From contig JAGNBF010000032.1 of the NCBI GenBank assembly GCA_018004935.1, positions 1 to 64,000 on the forward strand: 64,000 nucleotides of DNA, in the 5' to 3' direction. This document shows, piece after piece, positions 1 through 9,000 of the stretch (positions within the stretch are counted from its first letter, which is position 1; every line of letters starts with the position of its first letter). Made by a program: the position numbers and the translations under genes. Under the pieces are notes generated by a model that saw nothing but the letters and a program-made list of their open reading frames with translations, did no database searches and was not told the DNA's origin. Source of the stretch: Chloroflexota bacterium (lineage in GTDB: Bacteria; Chloroflexota; Anaerolineae; Promineifilales; Promineifilaceae).

Positions 1-160
1 AAGCCCCGATTTTACCCGCCGAGTGGGTTCCCCCTTCCCGATTTCGGGAAGGGGGGTAGGGGGATGGGTTCATTCTGGTGAGTATGCAATCGCCCTACCC
101 TGACATATCAGGGAAAAGTTATGGGGATAATAATAATATAAACCTCAAGTTAATGATGTG
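1..160. repeat. Right end of a composite GC-rich repeat with a 12-bp hairpin
   Basis: A perfect 12-bp inverted repeat with a 2-nt loop lies at 30-55 (arms CCCCCTTCCCGA and its complement). It is followed by text shared with other gaps of this window: the stretch around 63-104 (GGGTTCATT, then GTGAGTATGCAATCGCCCT) recurs at about 27959-27993. Similar 'ggggggatggg' text follows the GC-rich repeats near 13230 and 41450. I see no coding sequence; the window appears to begin inside a dispersed repeat. Confidence 0.55.
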
Positions 161-393
161 TGGGAGGCGTTGGTCTCATGCCTGCCAGTCGAGGGCAACT
201 ACGAGGGTTGCCCCTACTAAAATCAACTAGGGTGGTGCGGTCAGGAGACTCGCCACAGTGTAAAAGTGCAATAACTGACCGCTTCTTCACTGAACGGTTA
301 TATCGTGTCAACCCATATCACAAGGAAATAACGAAAAATGAACAACAGGCGGCCCCTTCTCTTATGTCTGGCCCATTTAGGATGGGATAATGT
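160..393. repeat. Degenerate repeat remnants upstream of the glycosyltransferase
   Basis: Positions 160-235 match a worn copy of the family-D repeat (..GCCTGCCAGTCGAGGGCAAC.. then GAGGGTTGCCCCTAC). Positions 236-262 match a small repeat 'GGTCAGGAGACTCGCCACAG' that recurs in both orientations near 3352, 4890 and 40633. Short open frames here are built of repeat sequence and are not convincing genes. Confidence 0.5.
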
Positions 394-1692
394 GTGGCGA
401 GTCTTTGGGAATTCAGGGGGTTGACACCAGATGTACGGGCTGGCCTTGTGCCTGCCCCGTGTGGGGCAACCACAAGGGTTGCCCGTACCCCGCGAAATCC
501 CCAAGAACCTGTGTGGCAACGACCGCAACAAATCTTATCTCGACTGGCACAACATTATTCAGTTATTTACGTGAATGAGCCATTTTTAACCTCTCTAGAG
601 GAAGAACCACACTTGAAATCTGTGGCTGTTCAGGGAAATGTTTCAGCCTGGCAACCGTTTTTTCCGAATCGGAAAGAGGTGGTGGAAAACTGGCAGGAGG
701 ATTATGTAGCTTTGGTGAAAAATTTGATATGGGAGCAACAATTACCGTATCAAAATGGCGGTACCGCGGCCGCGCCACCGCTTATTTTCTGGTACTACAC
801 CCCGGCACCCTATTACTTCCTGGATCATTTTCCGGCTGATCTTGTGGTGTACGATATTATGGACGAACTGGCTAATTTTAAGAATGCGGCCGCTGATTTG
901 CGCGAACGAGAAGCGCTGTTATTAGAGCGTGCCCATCTTGTCTTTGCTGGCGGCCGCACACTTTACCAGGCACGTCAGGGTAGACATCCTCATCTACATC
1001 TCTTTCCTAGCGGTGTAGAGCCACAACATTTTGCCTGTGCCTTACAATCAGCTACGCCTATTGCCCCGGAAATCAGCCATTTTCCCTTTCCCGTTTTAGG
1101 CTACTACGGGGTCATTGATGAGCGTATTGACCTGGCCCTTTTGGATGGCCTGGCGGCGGAGCATCCCGATTGGTCTATTGTTATGGTGGGACCTGTCGCC
1201 AAGATCGATCCAGCAGATCTGCCGCGCCGACCGAATATCCTCTACACGGGAAAACAACCTTACGAAAAACTGCCTTACTTTTTGAAAGGGTTTGATGTTT
1301 GTTTGATGCCCTTTGCAATGAATGAAGCGACTTGCTCCCTCAGCCCTACTAAAACGTTGGAATATATGGCGGCCCACAAACCCATTGTCAGTACCCCTGT
1401 GCCAGATGTGGTCACGAATTGGGGGGATGTGGTGAGGATTGCCGAAGATAAGGCGGGGTTCGCGGCCGCGATCCAACAGGCGCTTGCGGAGACCGTCATG
1501 CAACGTGCCTGGCGCATTGCCTTTTCCAAAAAGTACCTGGCCTGTAATACCTGGGATCACATCGCCAAAAATATGTACCACCTGATCGAAGATGCACTGG
1601 AAAAACGCACCCTGACGCACCCCTATTTGACTCCCAGGGGGCATCAAGAAGCGTGGTTAAACATGACCCCTATGCTGGCATCTGGGGAGTAA
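394..1692 (+). CDS. Glycosyltransferase group 1 (GT4-like)
   Basis: A retaining GT-B glycosyltransferase that would transfer an activated sugar in cell-surface polysaccharide synthesis at the cytoplasmic face. The family N-terminal signature VWQRPQQILSRLA is present. The C-terminal donor-binding half contains LFPSGVEP, GYYGVIDERIDLALL, ILYTGKQPYEKLPYFLKGFD and the late motif LSPTKTLEYMAAHKPIVSTP. The frame opens with GTG at 394, but its first ~39 residues are translated family-D repeat (403-510). The family usually has a short beta strand just before the WQRPQQ motif, and that is not recognisable here. An alternative GTG start at 511 would begin MWQRPQQ. Either the 5' end was replaced by the repeat or translation starts at 511 and the first strand is lost. 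The next gene follows after 3 nt, so the two are co-transcribed. The acceptor and donor sugars cannot be assigned. Confidence 0.8.
   Translation: MASLWEFRGLTPDVRAGLVPAPCGATTRVARTPRNPQEPVWQRPQQILSRLAQHYSVIYVNEPFLTSLEEEPHLKSVAVQGNVSAWQPFFPNRKEVVENWQEDYVALVKNLIWEQQLPYQNGGTAAAPPLIFWYYTPAPYYFLDHFPADLVVYDIMDELANFKNAAADLREREALLLERAHLVFAGGRTLYQARQGRHPHLHLFPSGVEPQHFACALQSATPIAPEISHFPFPVLGYYGVIDERIDLALLDGLAAEHPDWSIVMVGPVAKIDPADLPRRPNILYTGKQPYEKLPYFLKGFDVCLMPFAMNEATCSLSPTKTLEYMAAHKPIVSTPVPDVVTNWGDVVRIAEDKAGFAAAIQQALAETVMQRAWRIAFSKKYLACNTWDHIAKNMYHLIEDALEKRTLTHPYLTPRGHQEAWLNMTPMLASGE
403..510 (+). repeat. Family-D dispersed repeat (copy D1) overlapping a gene start
   Basis: The unit reads TTGGGAATTCAGGGGGTTGA, CACCAGATGTACGGGCTGG, CCTTGTGCCTGCCC, GGGGCAACCACAAGGGTTGC, then a boundary close to AAATCCCCAAGA. 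Related copies sit near 23093-23175, 32461-32585, 33922-34047, 39499-39620, 41288-41410, 44694-44812 and, shortened, at 62440-62510. It contains a dyad (GGGCAACC/GGTTGCCC). Here it runs directly into the open frame of the glycosyltransferase. Confidence 0.8.
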
Positions 1693-1695
1693 ACA

Positions 1696-3084
1696 ATGAA
1701 TATAATGAAAGAAAACCAGTTTGTTTTAGGCGGTGGTGTGACGGGCCTTGCGGCCGCGCTTAGTTCAAAATTGCCCGTTTTAGAAGCAATGACAGAGCCG
1801 GGAGGCATTTGCTCTTCCTATTACGTTCGGCCCGGAAGCACCATTCGATTACCCGAAGCCCCAGCCGATGGCGAAGCATACCGTTTCGAAATTGGGGGTG
1901 GTCATTGGATTTTTGGTGGAGATCCTACGATCTTGCATTTTATTAACAAACTAACGCCGGTACGTAGCTATGCCCGGCGTTCCTCTGTCTATTTTGCCGC
2001 GCATGAGCGTTACGTTCCCTACCCATTGCAAAACCATCTGCGCTTTTTAGGGGAAGAAATCGCGGAGCAGGCACTAAAAGAGCTGGTAAAACCGGCCCAG
2101 CCCTTCCGCACGATGAAAGAATGGCTTACAGAGAGTTTTGGGCCAACGCTAGGCCACCTGTTTTTCTATCCCTTCCATGATTTATATACGTCAGGGCTGT
2201 ATGAGCATATCGCCCCACAAGATGCCTATAAATCACCAGTTGACTTAACTCAAGTAATTCAAGGTACGTTTAGTGCGGCTCAGGCCGCCGGTTATAACGT
2301 GACCTTCGTTTATCCGATAGAAGGGTTGAATACACTGGCACAACGCATGGCAGATTTTGCTCATATCGCCTACAACAAAAGAGTGGTGGCCCTCGATACG
2401 AGACGGAAGAAGCTGTATTTTCAAGATGGCGGAAGTCTGGTTTATGACACCTTACTTTCGACATTGCCACTCAATAAAATGATGTTATTGACTGATATAG
2501 CGGTGGAAGCCGAGCCAGATCCCTATACGTCGGTGCTAGTATTAAACATTGGGGCAGTTCGCGGCCGCCAATGTCCTGATGATCACTGGTTATATAATCC
2601 AGATGCAAAGTCTGGCTTTCACCGCGTTGGCTTTTATAGCAATGTTGATGCTTCTTTCCTGCCCCAATCCACCCGTGCCGATCACAAAACGGTCAGCATT
2701 TATGTGGAACGCGCTTACGCAGGGGGCACCCAACCTACCCCAGCCGAGGTAAAAACCTATTGCGATGATGTAGTCGCTGAATTGCAGTCATGGGGTTTCA
2801 TTGAAGAAGCCGAAGTCGTAGACCCAACCTGGATTGAGGTAGCCTATACCTGGGCGTGGCCTGCATCACGCTGGAAACCAGAAGCATTGCGGCGCTTGCA
2901 AGAAGCTGATATCTATCAAGTAGGACGTTATGGGCGCTGGGTTTTTCAGGGCATTGCTGATTCCATTCGGGATGGTTTTTACGCGGGTAGTAGCATGAAG
3001 AGTTTGGTAACTCTTCCCTCCCTCATACCAGACATCCCCGAACGACGTAGCATCAGCCCATCAATGAACCAGATAGCCTGGTAG
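1696..3084 (+). CDS. FAD-dependent amine-oxidase/UDP-galactopyranose-mutase-like protein
   Basis: A flavoprotein of the protoporphyrinogen-oxidase/UDP-galactopyranose-mutase superfamily. The N-terminal dinucleotide-binding loop is FVLGGGVTGLAAA (GxGxxG), followed by LEAMTEPGGICSS, where the FAD ribose and pyrophosphate normally bind. EIGGGHWIFGGD and the late Gly-rich segment RYGRWVFQGIADSIRDG complete the FAD site. At 462 residues it is longer than classical Glf (about 370). It sits 3 nt after a glycosyltransferase, which favours a role in sugar-nucleotide or surface-glycan metabolism over haem synthesis; that is inferred from context. A ribosome site GGGGAG lies 6 nt upstream of ATG 1696. 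A second in-frame ATG follows at 1705. Three bases separate the genes, implying translational coupling. Substrate uncertain. Confidence 0.7.
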   Translation: MNIMKENQFVLGGGVTGLAAALSSKLPVLEAMTEPGGICSSYYVRPGSTIRLPEAPADGEAYRFEIGGGHWIFGGDPTILHFINKLTPVRSYARRSSVYFAAHERYVPYPLQNHLRFLGEEIAEQALKELVKPAQPFRTMKEWLTESFGPTLGHLFFYPFHDLYTSGLYEHIAPQDAYKSPVDLTQVIQGTFSAAQAAGYNVTFVYPIEGLNTLAQRMADFAHIAYNKRVVALDTRRKKLYFQDGGSLVYDTLLSTLPLNKMMLLTDIAVEAEPDPYTSVLVLNIGAVRGRQCPDDHWLYNPDAKSGFHRVGFYSNVDASFLPQSTRADHKTVSIYVERAYAGGTQPTPAEVKTYCDDVVAELQSWGFIEEAEVVDPTWIEVAYTWAWPASRWKPEALRRLQEADIYQVGRYGRWVFQGIADSIRDGFYAGSSMKSLVTLPSLIPDIPERRSISPSMNQIAW

Positions 3085-3505
3085 GCAGTGCCTGATTAGT
3101 AATCGTTCGCAATTAACTTAGGGTTCGTAAAAATATAACTTCCCAGTTTAGACCCTAAAGGTTTCCGAAAACCTTTAGGGTCTTGACGGAACTTATTCTT
3201 TTACAGACCCTTAGCGATTTGGGCATGGTTCAAAAGTCCGCAAGCTGTGCTTAATACTTTGTAGGGCGATTTTGTAAATCGCCCAGTGGACGATTTACAA
3301 AATCGTCCTACATATTTGTAAAGCTGACCTGAACCATGCCGCGATTTGCTATGACCGGTCTCCTGACCGTACCACTCCCAGCGAACAAGTTATTTAGTTC
3401 TCATCCTTAGTACATTTCACCACACCCCACAAATTCCGAAAGCACCTGAAATGCCACTCTATGACCGTGCTGAGTATAGTTTCAGCATAACAAGGAAAAA
3501 AACGT
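3085..3505. repeat. Intergenic repeats: family C variant, family A hairpin, small F repeat
   Basis: 3150-3183 is an inverted repeat AGACCCTAAAGGTTT / AAACCTTTAGGGTCT around CCGA, a sequence variant of the family-C stem. 3223-3340 is a complete family-A element: outer arms GCATGGTTCA / TGAACCATGC and an inner long hairpin (GTAGGGCGATTTTGTAAATC and the quasi-complement GATTTACAAAATCGTCCTAC). 3352-3385 carries the small GGTCTCCTGACCGTACC repeat. Nothing coding is seen. Confidence 0.75.
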
Positions 3506-4672
3506 ATGAAAGCAGTCTGTTGGAATGGTAAACAAGATATTCGGGTCGAAACGGTACCCGACCCAGTTTTAATTAACCCGCATGATGCCATCATTCGTAT
3601 CACCCTGACAGCCATCTGTGGGTCAGACTTACACCTTTATAATGGCCAGATTCCCGGCATGAAAGAAGGGGATATTTTGGGGCATGAATTTATGGGTGAA
3701 GTAATAGAAGTAGGGCATGAAGTGCAAAACCTTCAGCCAGGAGACCGTGTTGTTGTTCCCTTTACTATTTCCTGTGGTCAATGCTTTTTCTGCCAAAAGA
3801 ACCTGTGGTCACTGTGCGATAATTCTAACCCCAATGCGGGTATCGCCGAGGGTTTGTATGGATATTCGGCGGCCGGGCTATTCGGCTATTCTCACATCTT
3901 TGGAGGTTATGCAGGGGGACAGGCAGAATATGTGCGAGTTCCTTTTGCTGATGTTGGGCCTCTGAAGATTAACAATGGGCTGGCAGATGAACAGGTTCTA
4001 TTCCTTTCAGATATTTTTCCTACTGGTTACATGGCGGCCGCGAATTGTGACATCCAACCAGGTGACATCGTAGCCATCTGGGGGTGCGGCCCAGTGGGAC
4101 AGTTTGCGATTCGCTCCGCTTATATGCTGGGTGCAGAACGTGTCATTGCTATTGATCAGATCCCCGAGCGTTTGCAACTGGCCCAGGCTGGTGGTGCCGA
4201 AACAATCAACTTTGACGGCCAAGATGTGGTTGAGTTATTAAAAGAATTAACAGGCGGCCGCGGGCCGGATGCCTGCATTGATGCGGTGGGGATGGAAGCC
4301 CACGGAATGAGCGCGGATGCCCTCTATGATCGCGTTAAACAAAAAATAGGTTTTGAGACCGATCGTCCTACAGTCATACGAGAAGCTATTCAAGCCTGCC
4401 GCAAAGGGGGCGTTGTTTCTATCCCAGGTGTTTATGGGGGAGTTATTGACAAAATGCCTCTTGGTGCCTCTTTTAACAAAGGACTGACCTTAAAAATGGG
4501 TCAGACACATGTTCACCGCTATCTACAGCCTCTGTTGGAGCATATTGAACAGGGGAAAATTGATCCTACCTTCCTTATTACTCACCAACTTCCTCTGAAT
4601 GAGGCCCCTCACGCGTATAAGATTTTTAACAGCAAAGAGGAAAACTGCATCAAGGTGGTGTTGCGTCCTTAA
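3506..4672 (+). CDS. Zinc-dependent alcohol dehydrogenase (formaldehyde/threonine dehydrogenase-like)
   Basis: A cytoplasmic medium-chain dehydrogenase that oxidises an alcohol with NAD(P). Catalytic zinc ligands are visible as Cys38 (AICGSD) and His60-Glu61 (LGHEF). The structural-zinc lobe has Cys90, Cys93, Cys96 and Cys104 ([16 protein letters not shown]). The Rossmann segment carries [14 protein letters not shown], then [14 protein letters not shown], whose Asp suits NAD. The extended loop after the zinc lobe and the 388-residue length resemble the glutathione-independent formaldehyde dehydrogenase/threonine dehydrogenase-like subgroup. A ribosome site AAGGA precedes ATG 3506. It stands alone, with repeats on both sides, so the substrate cannot be read from context. 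Two GCGGCCGC octamers lie in it (4034, 4254). Confidence 0.85.
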   Translation: MKAVCWNGKQDIRVETVPDPVLINPHDAIIRITLTAICGSDLHLYNGQIPGMKEGDILGHEFMGEVIEVGHEVQNLQPGDRVVVPFTISCGQCFFCQKNLWSLCDNSNPNAGIAEGLYGYSAAGLFGYSHIFGGYAGGQAEYVRVPFADVGPLKINNGLADEQVLFLSDIFPTGYMAAANCDIQPGDIVAIWGCGPVGQFAIRSAYMLGAERVIAIDQIPERLQLAQAGGAETINFDGQDVVELLKELTGGRGPDACIDAVGMEAHGMSADALYDRVKQKIGFETDRPTVIREAIQACRKGGVVSIPGVYGGVIDKMPLGASFNKGLTLKMGQTHVHRYLQPLLEHIEQGKIDPTFLITHQLPLNEAPHAYKIFNSKEENCIKVVLRP

Positions 4673-5044
4673 GTTGTGCCATATTCTCAGCGGCCACCCT
4701 CTTGTGACGTTTTACCTTACTTGAGTACAGAGGACAGAGCGAGAGCCAGGAATTTTTGAAGCCATTCTCTTTCACCCACCTCTAGCTAAACCCCAGACCA
4801 AACCCCCGCTATTGCCCTTAGAAAAAGAATTTGATGGTTTTTGAGTTTTTCCGTCCCTACTAAGGAACGAGAACGAAATAAATTGTTCGCTGGGAGTGGC
4901 ACGGCCAGGAGACCGGCCACAGCAAATGTTCAAGTTATTTAATCGTCAATCCTAAGTAATCGTCCAAAAATAAGTTCCGCACAGACCTGACAGGTTTTCG
5001 GAAACCTGTCAGGTCTAAATCGGGAAGTTATTTTTAGATGTTCA
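4673..5044. repeat. Intergenic region with a family-C repeat
   Basis: 4890-4925 holds the small 'GGCCAGGAGACCGGCCACAG' repeat. 4952-5050 is a 99-bp unit that appears base-for-base identical to 10721-10819. It contains the perfect stem AGACCTGACAGGTTT / AAACCTGTCAGGTCT and shorter outer arms (AAAAATAA / TTATTTTT). Its last bases overlap the 3' end of the minus-strand kinase gene. The rest (4680-4890) shows no gene; a low-complexity 'GAGCGAGAGCCAGG' at 4737 resembles text near 47800 and 53631. Confidence 0.75.
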
Positions 5045-5635
5045 CTAAGTACCATCTTCACCGGTTGAACCTCTTTCGACCTCATTCATAATGGCTTTTA
5101 CCTGCTCCCAAATAGCCTCATAACGGACAGTGGTAAAATCGGTGGTGTCTACCTCAATCACAGGGCCATCCAGATCAAGCCGTAGGGGGCGATCTTGGGC
5201 GAGCGTAACACGCAGTTCATCCAATGATTGGGCATCTACATGTCCCACATGGCGTAAACCAGACGCATTGCGCTGTTGAAAACGCTGGAACAGCACCTCA
5301 TTATCCGCCTGGCAGATAATTTGGAGCGTGACGGCTTTGGTCTCCTGGGTAATAATGCGTAATGAAGGCGACGCCAGTTCGGGATGAAAGGCGTTTTCTA
5401 TCAGAAGAGAGACGCCCGAAGCCAGCATTGTTCGTGCCAGGTAATACAACAACTCCACGCTGGCACGCCCCATCATCTTAGACCATTCGCGATCCCGCCA
5501 TCCTAACTCGGCAAAGAGAATTTCCTTAAGAGGATCTTTGCCAATAACGGGAATACCCAGTTTTTGGCCAAGCCAGGCCGCCATAGTTGATTTGCCTGCG
5601 GCGGGACGCCCAGTAACGATAATGAGCCATACCAT
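5045..5635 (-). CDS. Small P-loop ATPase/kinase
   Basis: A 196-residue P-loop protein with Walker A GRPAAGKST near the N-terminus (LIIVTGRPAAGKSTMAAWL) and a kinase-like core (IPVIGKDPLKEILFAELGW; LLIENAFH). A later arginine-rich lid-like region (LFQRFQQRNASGLRHVGHVD) follows. It resembles small AAA_33/chloramphenicol-phosphotransferase-like or zeta-toxin-like kinases that phosphorylate small molecules. The phosphate acceptor cannot be deduced. The 3' end runs into the 99-bp family-C repeat, which supplies the terminal codons and stop: residues near the C-terminus (..STGEDGT) lie at 5045-5065. It is monocistronic. An in-frame antitoxin-type neighbour is not present, so a toxin role is unlikely. 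Confidence 0.7.
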   Translation of the reverse strand: MVWLIIVTGRPAAGKSTMAAWLGQKLGIPVIGKDPLKEILFAELGWRDREWSKMMGRASVELLYYLARTMLASGVSLLIENAFHPELASPSLRIITQETKAVTLQIICQADNEVLFQRFQQRNASGLRHVGHVDAQSLDELRVTLAQDRPLRLDLDGPVIEVDTTDFTTVRYEAIWEQVKAIMNEVERGSTGEDGT

Positions 5636-6020
5636 TGTAAGAACCTAAGCCTTTCCGTTTGTTTACGGTGCCATCCCAGATAGCGTATATACTGGTAATG
5701 GGCATAAGCGGACATTTTCTAAGGATCTCCCCATGGGCGCGTCGCTCACCAAGAGGAATGAAAATAGTGAGTATGGGAGTAGCGAGTGGGCGAGTAAGCG
5801 TTCACTCGCTACTCGTAACTTATTTTCTCAGGAGTTCCCCATGTGCCTTTGGCACACCAAGAGGGATGAAAATCTGTAGGACGATTTTGTAAATCGTCCA
5901 CCGGGCGATTTGCCAAATCGCCCTACATTTTCGCAGGAGCAAAACCAAATTGAAAATGGCTGGGTTCCTTTGTAAGCTCCCATTGTTCAAGATGCAGTAG
6001 TAATCGTGTAAGGCAAAACG
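5636..6020. repeat. Intergenic region with family-A hairpin and 'ggagttcccc' repeats
   Basis: 5733-5765 and 5830-5872 are two copies of a small repeat (AGGAGTTCCCCATGTGCC, then CACCAAGAGGGATGAAAAT). 5876-5926 is the inner hairpin of family A (GTAGGACGATTTTGTAAATC and its near-complement). The same combination occurs at 23245-23345 and 23395-23570 in the opposite order. No gene or clear promoter is seen before the kinase at 6021. Confidence 0.7.
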
Positions 6021-9000
6021 ATGAATAAATATTGGCACTCCCAGTTTAGGCATTGGACAACCATCCAGGCCAAAACGCCAGAGCAACAGCGGCGTGGTCA
6101 TATGCTTTCCCTGTTTCTGCTCATCTTCATAGCCATCAACTTTGTGCTTGTACTGTTAAGCGCCTGGGATTGGCTTGTTAATGACAATGAAGGAGTAAAA
6201 AGGTTAGCCTTTCCCGCCCTGGTCGAAATCGGGGTTTTCATGGGAATGAGGCAACTGAACCGTCGCGGCTGGACGACGCTGAGCGCCCACGCATTTCTCG
6301 GTCTGATCTTTGTTGCCGCCACGGCTTTACCAGAAAGCACTTTTATCCGCCTGGGTTATGCCGTGTATAGCATCCTCATCATCATAGCTGGGTTTATCAC
6401 CCCGCCTAAGTGGTCGTTTTTCTATGCGGCTCTGGCCAGTCTTGGTTATGGCCTTAGATTTTACTCTCCCAATGCTTTAATTCCCTACCCAGATTTAGAA
6501 ATTGCTATTTTGTTAACGTTGGCCACGGTAACGTATGTGATTGCCTCTCGTTATGATGATACCTTGAAGAAACTAGCCGAAAAGGAAACTGGCTACCGTG
6601 AGCTAATTGATAACGCTCGCGATGTCATTTTTACGCTCACAACCGATAACATTATTACCTCACTTAATCCATCGTTTGAAACGTTTACTGGGTGGTCTCG
6701 TGCTGAATGGCTGGGGCGCTCCTTCGTGAGTTTGATCGCCGAGGACGACCGCCCGGCCACACGTCACCTGTTCCAGCGAGCCTGGCTTGGTGAGATACTT
6801 GAGGCAAGTCGTTTGCGCCTTGTTACTGCTACTGGCGACATGTTAGTCTTTGAGTTCAATATGTCCCTTCAAACCAAGGACAATCGAGTTGTTGGTCTTT
6901 TGGGGATTGCGCGGGATATGACTGTGGCGCAACATGTCGAAGAGGCCCTCAAAACGAGTGAGCAACGTTTCCGCACGCTCATCGAGCGTGGGTGGGATGC
7001 GTTCACCCTTGCTGATGCTCAGGGCACAATTCTTTATGCCAGCCCCTCAACCCAACGGGTGTTGGGTTACGCGCCCGAAGAATTTGTTGGTGTTAATGCG
7101 TTTTCCCTGTTCCATCCTGACGATTTGGCTCTGGCAAACACCAAACTAAGGGAAGTGTTGCAAGTACCAGGGGCAGTGATCATGGCGCAGGCCCGCACTC
7201 GCCATAAAGATGGTTCATGGCGATGGTTGGAAGGGGTTGTTACTAATCTATTTGCTGATCCTGACGTGCATGCCCTTGTCACGAATTACCATGATGTTAC
7301 TGAACGCATACAGGCGGAATTGGCTTTACGTGAATCCGAGGAGCGTTACCGGATGTTCATTCAGTATACGACTGAAGCCATCTACTTACTTGATATGGAC
7401 ACGGGACAGGTGTTGGATGCCAATCCCGCGTTTCTTAAGTTGTTGGGGTACACCTACGAGGCTGTGGGGAGTCTCACACTTTATGATATTGTGACTTATC
7501 CCCATGAGAATATAGATGCTTATTTGGTACACCTAAAGCATCAGAGGAGTGTTGCCTTGGGCGAACGAAAGTGGCGACGGCAGGACGGCTCTTTCGTAGA
7601 TGTATATGTTACTATCAGCCAGGTACCCCAGAAAGGGCATTCACAAGCTTTTGTTTTGGCCCATGATATTACGGCCCGCAAACGGGCAGAGGAAAAAGTG
7701 CATCAACGCGAATCTATTCTTGAGGCGGTTGCTTATAGCGCGGAACTTTTATTCAAAGCATCTGATTGGCGCACAGAAATTACTGCTGTGCTGGAACAAC
7801 TAGGACAGACGATCAACGCCAGCCATGCTTATTTATTTGAAAATCATAAAGGGCCTGATGATGAAATTGTGACATCTATTCAATTTGAATGGGTGGCACC
7901 TTTATATACAAGCGATTTAGATAATCCCATTTTTAAAAATGTTCCTCTTCGGGATGTGGGTTTTGAGAGTTGGTTTGATGCGGTCAGCCGGAGGCAACCT
8001 TATATTGGCGACACGCGCATTTTTACACCTGTTGAGTTGGCTTTTTTCTCCTCTCGGGGCATCAAAGCCTTGCTGGAAATGCCCCTTTATATCAATGATC
8101 ATTGGTGGGGAATTGTGGGGTTTGATGATTGTACGCGGCCGCGAGAATGGTCAAATGTGGAAGTTGATGCACTCGTTATTGCCGCCAATGTGCTGAGTGC
8201 CGCCATCCAGCGCAAGCAAACAGACGAAGCCCTGCGCGAGAGTGAACACGATCTACAAAACTTCTTCAATAATTCACCCGATACGATTTATGTCCTCGAT
8301 TTGATTAATCATTCAACCCGCTTCCTGAACCGTGATGAATTTCTCGGTTACAGTAAACATGAACTAGAAAGTAAAAATTCCATTATGGTTGCACTCCATC
8401 CAGAAGATCGGCCTATGCTTGTCGAACAATGGAAATACCTCAGAGTTATGGGGGATGCACAGGTTACGCCCCTGCAATACCGTGTTCAAAACAAGAATGG
8501 CAACTGGGAATGGATTCAACAACGCAGTACGATCCTCTCACGCACCAGCTCTGGCGTGCCGCAAAAATTGCTGATCACCTTGAGTATTATCACCGAGCGC
8601 AAAAAGGCAGAGGAAAAGGTTCAACAGCAGAACCAACGACTGAAAGCCTTGCGCGAAATTGATGTGGCAATTTTGGCGGCTGATTCGGTGGAAACCATTG
8701 TCAATGTGGCGTTAAACCATATCCGTGAATTGACTGAATGCCAGCGTGCCGTTCTCACCCTCATTGATTGGGAAACAAATGAAACGGTACTACTTGACGT
8801 AAGCACGGATCGCCAAACAGCCCTACCAGCGGGGACGCGTGTGCCCTTATGGCTTTTCCCAAACATACTCCAAACTCTGAGGCAGAATGAACCGGCTTTG
8901 ATCAATGATTTGCTCACGCTAACCGATCCGCCCGCTCTTTTTCAAAGCCTTATCAAGGAAGGGTTACGTTCTCTATGTATCTTGCCACTTTTTTCGCAAG

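Noticed and set aside
160-390. 76-residue open frame at the window start
   Set aside because: Composed of worn family-D and small repeats and lacks a ribosome site.
5045-5635. Zeta-toxin gene of a toxin-antitoxin pair
   Set aside because: Walker A fits, but no adjacent antitoxin-sized gene exists, so I keep only the general kinase call.
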